This document shows, piece after piece, positions 1 through 4,787 of a stretch of DNA of 6,922 nucleotides (position 1 is its first letter; every line of letters starts with the position of its first letter). The notes beneath the pieces were generated by a model that saw nothing but the letters and a program-made list of their open reading frames with translations, was not told the origin of the DNA and made no database searches. The position numbers and the translations under genes are program-made. This stretch comes from Bacteroidia bacterium (lineage in GTDB: Bacteria > Bacteroidota > Bacteroidia > Bacteroidales > GCA-2748055). The stretch is from assembly GCA_004525825.1 (NCBI GenBank), contig SPBY01000149.1, positions 1 to 6,922 on the forward strand, given 5' to 3'.

Positions 1-163
1 GGTATTACCGATACCTCCAGGGATATTTTTCGTCCGATGACGTGGCTCCTCTGGCGAGGATGTATTTCTGATTCTCCTTCAACAAATATGTGATAAAAAT
101 GAAATTGAATTGCACTTCCATGCCGCAAAAAGTAGTATATTGGAGTGCCTTTTTAGTCATGGG
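1..163. other. Leader region without a convincing gene
   Basis: No gene can be supported here. On the plus strand one frame is open from the left edge to a TGA at 69-71 (22 codons, ending in RMYF). This could be the tail of an upstream gene, but a frame this short is easily open by chance and I do not recognise the peptide. A second frame is open from the TGA at 38-40 straight into the SiaC-family gene; see the findings. From about 71 the sequence turns clearly AT-richer, as expected for an intergenic promoter region. The end of a SiaB-like kinase, the expected neighbour of a siaC gene, could not be recognised in any frame. Confidence 0.5.
110..143 (+). promoter_or_regulatory. Possible Bacteroidota-type promoter for the SiaC-family gene
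   Basis: TATATTGG at 136-143 matches the Bacteroidota -7 consensus TAnnTTTG at five of six fixed positions. A TTG at 110-112 lies 23 bases upstream, at the long end of the spacing allowed for the -33 element. A transcript would begin at about 150, leaving a short leader before the ATG at 164. This is a pattern match in AT-rich DNA and may be chance. Confidence 0.25.
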
Positions 164-538
164 ATGGATAAATTAGAGTTTCAACCTACTCAGAAAACGC
201 CCTACGTTTTGTTGGACCCTTCCGGCAAAATTAAATTTAAGGGCAGGTCCATTCCCGAGGATGTTTCCCTTTTCTATGAGGATATTTTGGACTGGATCAT
301 TGCCTTTGCCTCCTCACCCCCGGCACACACCCATGTGGATATCGAAATGGAGTACCTGAACAGCGGCACCTCCAAATACATGCTCAGACTCCTCAAGAAA
401 CTAAAGGAGGTGGATAACGATGGTTACGGCCTGAAAATCAATTGGGTGTATGAGGAAGGGGATGACGATATCCTGGAACGAGGTGAGTATTATGCCTCCA
501 TTCTCGACCTGGATATCAAATTCATCGAGATTGAATAG
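164..538 (+). CDS. SiaC family (DUF1987) regulatory phosphoprotein
   Basis: This is a 124-residue cytoplasmic protein of the SiaC/DUF1987 family. In Pseudomonas, SiaC is phosphorylated by the kinase SiaB, dephosphorylated by the SpoIIE-type phosphatase SiaA, and in its unphosphorylated form activates a diguanylate cyclase. The family pattern is clear: a TP-x-V-x-LD start (residues 12-18), GRSIPED (27-33), FYEDILDW (37-44), an EYLNSGTSK segment (63-71), WVYEEGDDD and a final strand IKFIEIE. The ATG at 164 is chosen because the family begins only about ten residues before the TP motif; a TTG at 110 would add 18 non-family residues. There is no clear Shine-Dalgarno sequence. The phosphorylated threonine of SiaC aligns with Ser67 here. 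The gene converges on the minus-strand operon that carries two SpoIIE phosphatases, which are plausible partners. The family call is firm; the partner and output are inferred. Confidence 0.87.
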   Translation: MDKLEFQPTQKTPYVLLDPSGKIKFKGRSIPEDVSLFYEDILDWIIAFASSPPAHTHVDIEMEYLNSGTSKYMLRLLKKLKEVDNDGYGLKINWVYEEGDDDILERGEYYASILDLDIKFIEIE

Positions 539-540
539 CC

Positions 541-1626
541 TCAGCGTATCCTGTTTTTTTGAAGAATAGCTCCCACCTGTTTCCAGTAGGCAGAGTGAAA
601 GGTATATGATTCTGTATTCTCGATGGCTTCCTGGAAATTGATGGTACTGTTGCAACTCTGAGGGTGTCGTATGGATGGATCGAACAATCCAGGCTTTTCG
701 GGGTGGAACTGTACTCCAAATGCATGGTCATACTCCGTGTGGGCAATGGCTTCAATGATCTTTTCGTCCATGGAAGTGGCCGCCACCTGCCAGCCTGAGC
801 CCAGTTTCTCAATAGCCTGGTGATGTGAGCTGAGCACTAAGGGGGCTATTTTACTCCTGTACCCGATTCCCCTGGTCAGGAGATCTCTTTTCTCCAGCTT
901 CACCCGGTGAAAGTGATAGGAAGTGGGATCTTCGCATCCCCTGTTCAGCATATCATTGTAGTTGCGGTGCATCTGGTCGGCCGGGAGGGCAAGGACCTCT
1001 TCAGCATTCCATATTCCGTACAATTCAGTCGGAATGTCCTGGATCAGGGTGCCACCGGTGGCCACATTCATACTTTGCATGCCCAAACAGATGCCGCTGA
1101 TCAGGTAGTTCCTCTTGTCTTCAAGATAGGGTTTCCATTCTGCATCCTGACTTCCTCCGAGCAGGTGAAAGAGGTAGGAGAGTTCCACAAAGTGCCTGAA
1201 AGGATCAGTGACCGAAGTCAGGAGATGCACCGGCTCATTGTAAACCACTGGGGGTATATCGGGTCCTCCCATGAAGAGTGCGCCCTGCGATCCTTCGAAG
1301 AGCTGCCTGAATTGCTGGGTGGCTGGATTGCTGCCAAACAGATTCTCCGGTCCCAGTTCAGCCTGGATGGCCCTGAGACTGAAAGGAGCAGTTTGCTGCA
1401 ATTGAAGGTAGGCCTCTGCCTGGGTGTAATCATACACCTCTCCCGGGTGGTAAACTCCAAGTACATGATAACCCTCCAGTGATAAAAGTCCTTCTTCCAC
1501 CAGGTTCTGAACCACCTGGATGTTATAGGCAGTGGGATGAAACAACAGCAAGGTGTCCTGTCCCCAGGATGATAATGCCTTGCCAAGGAGAAAGCTAAGG
1601 CAAAGAAATCGATATGCTGCTTTCAT
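541..1626 (-). CDS. Exported peptidase C26 / class I glutamine amidotransferase-like protein
   Basis: This 361-residue protein has the class I glutamine-amidotransferase fold of the C26 group (gamma-glutamyl hydrolase and PuuD-like gamma-glutamyl-GABA hydrolase). These enzymes cut gamma-glutamyl bonds. The oxyanion-strand motif FMGGPDIPP is at residues 118-126, the nucleophile elbow GICLGMQ has Cys180 with the following TGGTLIQD, SSHHQ is at 266-270, and FGVQFHPE supplies His308 and Glu310, so the catalytic triad is complete. Residues 1 to about 23 form a signal peptide (charged start, hydrophobic core, likely cleavage near SSWGQ), with no lipobox cysteine, so a periplasmic location is expected. 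It is longer than PuuD (about 250 residues) because of the signal, inserts around 60-110 and 155-170, and a C-terminal tail. It is the last gene of the operon, 18 bases after the ATPase gene. The substrate cannot be told from sequence. Confidence 0.88.
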   Translation of the reverse strand: MKAAYRFLCLSFLLGKALSSWGQDTLLLFHPTAYNIQVVQNLVEEGLLSLEGYHVLGVYHPGEVYDYTQAEAYLQLQQTAPFSLRAIQAELGPENLFGSNPATQQFRQLFEGSQGALFMGGPDIPPVVYNEPVHLLTSVTDPFRHFVELSYLFHLLGGSQDAEWKPYLEDKRNYLISGICLGMQSMNVATGGTLIQDIPTELYGIWNAEEVLALPADQMHRNYNDMLNRGCEDPTSYHFHRVKLEKRDLLTRGIGYRSKIAPLVLSSHHQAIEKLGSGWQVAATSMDEKIIEAIAHTEYDHAFGVQFHPEKPGLFDPSIRHPQSCNSTINFQEAIENTESYTFHSAYWKQVGAILQKNRIR

Positions 1627-1644
1627 AGAATCTTTGAGTTCAGG

Positions 1645-3972
1645 TTAATTGAGCATGTCAGCCAGTTGCTGTACAAAATGAGTCAGATTGTCGCGTGTCT
1701 CATCGTCCAGGTTCTTAAAGCTTACATTTTCGCTGTTGACCTCCTGCAGGAAGCTGGAAGCCAGAATGGCCCTGGAGTAGTTGTTGTCCTTCAGGTAGTC
1801 CGAGTTCTTGACCGTGATTCCCTCCCTCACCTTTACCACAAATTTTTTGAAATCTATGGTGGAAAAAAGGTCCTCGGTATCCTGGTACTCTTCCATGAAC
1901 AACATTTGCTTCTTGGCCAGGTCGATTTTGTTGTCGTACTGCTCCTTCCTTAGTTGTTCATGGACACCCCTTTCTTCGGCATTTCCGAAATTGAGAATGA
2001 TGTAATCGATGCCCCAGCCGATCAAAATGTTGACCATCATGGGAATGCTTTCGGCTCCGGAGGCAGGCAGGAAATAGCACTCCTTCTCAAAACCGGTGAG
2101 TGCGATAATTGCTTTCAGAAAATAAAAGGAGGCCAGGTCCTTTACTACGACATTGTTGGACGATTTAATGATCTCCTGCTGGCTCAGCCGGGCACCCATG
2201 GTGGAGTAGATGGGCGAGAGGGTATCAGCGGTGGCTGATTTAAGTGCCCGGGCACTGTATACCAGGGTTTCACTTTTCATATCATCTTCAATGGCACGCT
2301 GTACCGCCAGGATCCGGTAGAGTTTATTTACGTCGATCAGGTGTGGCGAGTGGGTGGTGTAGATGATCTGAATCTTCTCCTTGATGTCATCAAATACCTT
2401 CAGCACATCCTCCTGGGCCCTTGCATGCAGGCTTACTCCCGGCTCATCGATCAACAGCACCTTGTTTCTCTGGCTTTTGTCCATGGCGGTGGCTTTCAGC
2501 TCCAGGAAGAAAGAGAGGAACCACCTGACTCCACGGCTTCGCTGTTTGGGGTAGAGCCGTTCCTGTTCATCCTTGATCCAGAATTCGATGAAGGGCTTTC
2601 CGCTCTTTTCGGGATTGGTATGGTCGTAATGGGACAACTCAAAATTGATCTTGATCTTATGATTTTTCCCCACATTCTGTCGCCAGAAATCCTGGAAGTT
2701 CAGGGTGAGTTCCCCGTTCAGATTCTCGATCTTCTGTTTAAGGATCCGGCTGGAGGGTTGTTGGAAAAAGGAATAATCCAGTCCGGTGATGGTCAGGAAG
2801 TTGATGGCGGCCTTGTATCCTTCAGCCCGCTTGTTGGCCTTGACAACATCCTCCAGATCGATGCGGTTGGGCAGGAGAGAACCGAAATCTTCGAAGAGCT
2901 CAAAATCTGGCAGAATCTTGAAGATCTCCTCTGCCAGCTCGGTCGAACTGTAGAACTCCTTCCCTGAATTCAATTCTTTGGTTGCCGATTGTACCGCATT
3001 TTCAATGGACATTCCCTCGAAGACATATTCTAGCGCCAGAAGTTGTATGCTTTGGTCCTCCTGCAGTTTTGCGATCTCACTCTTCAGTTTGTCAATTTCG
3101 TCTCTGAATATTTCCTCCTTAATCTCTGCAGCCCTTTGCTCTTTGTCGGTGGGATACATTCCGGTCATCTGGAGAACCTGTTTCAATTGCTCCTGCGCCG
3201 ACAACAACTCTTCTCTTTTTTGTGCAATCTGTTCTCTGATTTCATCCAGCCTCTTGCTTACGCTGTTTTTCTCCTCCAGGGCATCCAGGATGTCCCGTTT
3301 CTCTTCCTGTTTTGTCTTTTTCTGAAGAAGGGTTTCTTTCAGCTTTTCCAACATCTCCTCTTCCTGTTCCAGCTCCTTCTTCAACTCGGTCCTTCTATCG
3401 CGGGCCGAAAATTTACGCATGTTCCTTTTCAGTTCCTTCATTCTGTTCCGCACAGTTTCCACCTTTTCTGCGGTCCAGGCCACTTCATCGTTTTTTTTGC
3501 TCGGGTTCTTGGATGCGGCGGCTATATCCCTGTTCAAATGTTCCAGGTTGTTGAGAACTTTCAGTTCACGCTTTCTGATCTGATCTGCTCTCTCGTTATA
3601 AATCTCCTGCAATTCATCGCCCATCTCCATGTGTGAGTCCATGTCATCTTCCCATACCCTGGAGAGGGAAATGAATTCCACTGTATGGATCAGTTTCCGT
3701 ATCTCAGGATTCATTTTTCGTTTGTCGATGCGATTCTCCACTTCGGCTAAACTGAAGGTAAACTTGCAGGATACTTCAGGGAGGGAGAGGTCGCTTCGGA
3801 GCATGTCCTCGATAAGCAAACCATCATGAAATGCCTTCAATGCCTCCAGGATGGAGGTTTTGCCCGATTCATTCTGGCCAATAAGACTGGTGATGTTGTC
3901 ATGTGCCAGCTGGTGCCATCCGATGTCAACAATGGAACGAAAATTCTTAATTTTGAAAGCAACTAGTTGCAT
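1645..3972 (-). CDS. OLD-like AAA/ABC ATPase with coiled-coil insert and degenerate TOPRIM-like region
   Basis: This 775-residue protein is a RecF/OLD-type ATPase. Residues 1-12 are the usual KIKNFRSI start; Walker A is GQNESGKTS (32-40); residues about 120-312 are a charged, heptad-rich coiled-coil insert; a signature-like QRSRG is at 477-481; Walker B is VLLIDEPG (505-512); and TTHSPHLID (539-547) carries the switch histidine. The ATPase is therefore complete. The part after about 600 follows the layout of OLD-family TOPRIM nuclease domains (a VVEG strand, an FLKA-type helix, a PxGG-like PASGA at 636-640, then a hydrophobic strand), but VVEG reads VVKD and the expected DxD reads NFGN (661-664), so nuclease activity is doubtful. 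Only two cysteines occur (69 and 632), so there is no Rad50-like zinc hook. It lies 11 bases after the soluble phosphatase gene. No GajB-like helicase is adjacent. A role in DNA maintenance or phage defence is inference. Confidence 0.85.
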   Translation of the reverse strand: MQLVAFKIKNFRSIVDIGWHQLAHDNITSLIGQNESGKTSILEALKAFHDGLLIEDMLRSDLSLPEVSCKFTFSLAEVENRIDKRKMNPEIRKLIHTVEFISLSRVWEDDMDSHMEMGDELQEIYNERADQIRKRELKVLNNLEHLNRDIAAASKNPSKKNDEVAWTAEKVETVRNRMKELKRNMRKFSARDRRTELKKELEQEEEMLEKLKETLLQKKTKQEEKRDILDALEEKNSVSKRLDEIREQIAQKREELLSAQEQLKQVLQMTGMYPTDKEQRAAEIKEEIFRDEIDKLKSEIAKLQEDQSIQLLALEYVFEGMSIENAVQSATKELNSGKEFYSSTELAEEIFKILPDFELFEDFGSLLPNRIDLEDVVKANKRAEGYKAAINFLTITGLDYSFFQQPSSRILKQKIENLNGELTLNFQDFWRQNVGKNHKIKINFELSHYDHTNPEKSGKPFIEFWIKDEQERLYPKQRSRGVRWFLSFFLELKATAMDKSQRNKVLLIDEPGVSLHARAQEDVLKVFDDIKEKIQIIYTTHSPHLIDVNKLYRILAVQRAIEDDMKSETLVYSARALKSATADTLSPIYSTMGARLSQQEIIKSSNNVVVKDLASFYFLKAIIALTGFEKECYFLPASGAESIPMMVNILIGWGIDYIILNFGNAEERGVHEQLRKEQYDNKIDLAKKQMLFMEEYQDTEDLFSTIDFKKFVVKVREGITVKNSDYLKDNNYSRAILASSFLQEVNSENVSFKNLDDETRDNLTHFVQQLADMLN

Positions 3973-3983
3973 GTTGTGGGCAT

Positions 3984-4787
3984 TTAAATAAATTGTATTC
4001 CAAATACAAGTATATCATCCACCTGGAAAACATCTCCTTTCCATGCGGTAATCACCCGTTCCAGCTCTTTTTTCTGTTCCTCCATGGACCGATCCGCTAT
4101 ATCAATAATCAATTCTCTAAACGGACCATATTTAAATTTCTTGTTTTCGGGTCCGCCAAATTGATCAGGAAAGCCATCGGAAAATAGGTATACGATATCC
4201 CCAGGCTTTAGTTGCATGGTGTGATTGGTGAAGGAGCTTTCCTCGATGGCATCGACTCCCACAGGCATTTTATCGGCTTTTATCTCGGTGAGTACTTTGT
4301 TCCGGACATGGAACAGGGGATTGTTGGCACCCGAGTACTGCAACTCCTTTGTTTTTGGATGAAACACGCATAGGGACATGTCCATGGCATCCTTGTTTTC
4401 AAGCTCATATCCCCTTTGATGCAGTGCTTTCATAACCCTTTCACGAAGCAAGTTGAGAATCCGGCTCGAACGGATCGGTCCCCTGATGCTCAGGATCTCA
4501 TTGAGGAAGGAGATCCCCATGATGCTCATCAAAGCTCCCGGAACCCCGTGCCCGGTACAATCGCCTGCCGCTACCACTATGTAATCCTCTTTGCGTACAC
4601 AGTAATAGAAATCGCCGCTGACGATGTCGCGGGGCATGTGGAATACAAAGAATTTTTTCAGGGTATTTTCCATGTACTTCTGGCCTGGAAGCACGGCTGT
4701 CTGAATAAAACTGGCATATTTCAGACTTGCCATTAGTTCCCTGCGCTGTTCAAGTAGTTTTTCCCGTGTGAGTGTAGATTCTTTCAC
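3984..4787 (-). CDS. Soluble SpoIIE-type PP2C serine/threonine phosphatase
   Basis: This 267-residue protein is almost entirely a SpoIIE/PP2C phosphatase domain, which removes phosphate from Ser/Thr of regulatory proteins using two bound metal ions. The metal-binding acids are all present: SGDF (Asp59), GDCTGHG (Asp76), AMDMSL (Asp136), FSDGF (Asp204) and VDDIL (Asp257, Asp258). Residues 1-40 form a helical linker ending in KYASFIQTAVLP, the same motif that precedes the domain in the upstream gene, but there is no sensor or membrane segment. The start is a GTG whose GTGA overlaps the upstream stop by four bases; the nearby ATG is in another frame. This implies translational coupling. It looks like a paralogue of the C-terminal half of its neighbour that lacks the sensor and an insert of about 25 to 30 residues. 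A SiaC-like protein or an anti-sigma antagonist are possible substrates; no STAS protein is encoded nearby. Confidence 0.93.
   Translation of the reverse strand: MKESTLTREKLLEQRRELMASLKYASFIQTAVLPGQKYMENTLKKFFVFHMPRDIVSGDFYYCVRKEDYIVVAAGDCTGHGVPGALMSIMGISFLNEILSIRGPIRSSRILNLLRERVMKALHQRGYELENKDAMDMSLCVFHPKTKELQYSGANNPLFHVRNKVLTEIKADKMPVGVDAIEESSFTNHTMQLKPGDIVYLFSDGFPDQFGGPENKKFKYGPFRELIIDIADRSMEEQKKELERVITAWKGDVFQVDDILVFGIQFI

Noticed and set aside
110..163. TTG at 110 as the start of the SiaC-family gene
   Set aside because: It adds 18 residues not expected for the family, while the ATG at 164 gives the usual length of about 125 residues.
502..530. Inverted repeat TCTCGA / TCGAGA with a 17-base loop
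   Set aside because: It lies within the SiaC-family coding region, has a long loop and no T-run on either side; probably chance.
551..560. Run of seven T after CAG-CGTATC-CTG, as a possible terminator for the SiaC-family gene
   Set aside because: The stem has only three base pairs and lies inside the peptidase coding end; too weak to call.
907..1482. Plus-strand frame of 191 codons
   Set aside because: It lies wholly opposite the well-supported C26 peptidase and shows no recognisable motif; it is a shadow frame.
2341..2967. Plus-strand frame of 208 codons
   Set aside because: It is opposite the ATPase gene, including Walker B and the signature motif, and shows no recognisable family pattern.
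3043..3636. Plus-strand frame of 197 codons rich in Phe and Leu, resembling a membrane protein
   Set aside because: It mirrors the Lys/Glu-rich coiled coil of the ATPase: reversed GAA, AAG and GAG codons give TTC, CTT and CTC. The hydrophobicity is an artefact.
1645..3972. Gabija GajA
   Set aside because: There is no adjacent GajB-like UvrD helicase, the TOPRIM acidic residues appear to be missing, and the protein has a long coiled-coil insert.
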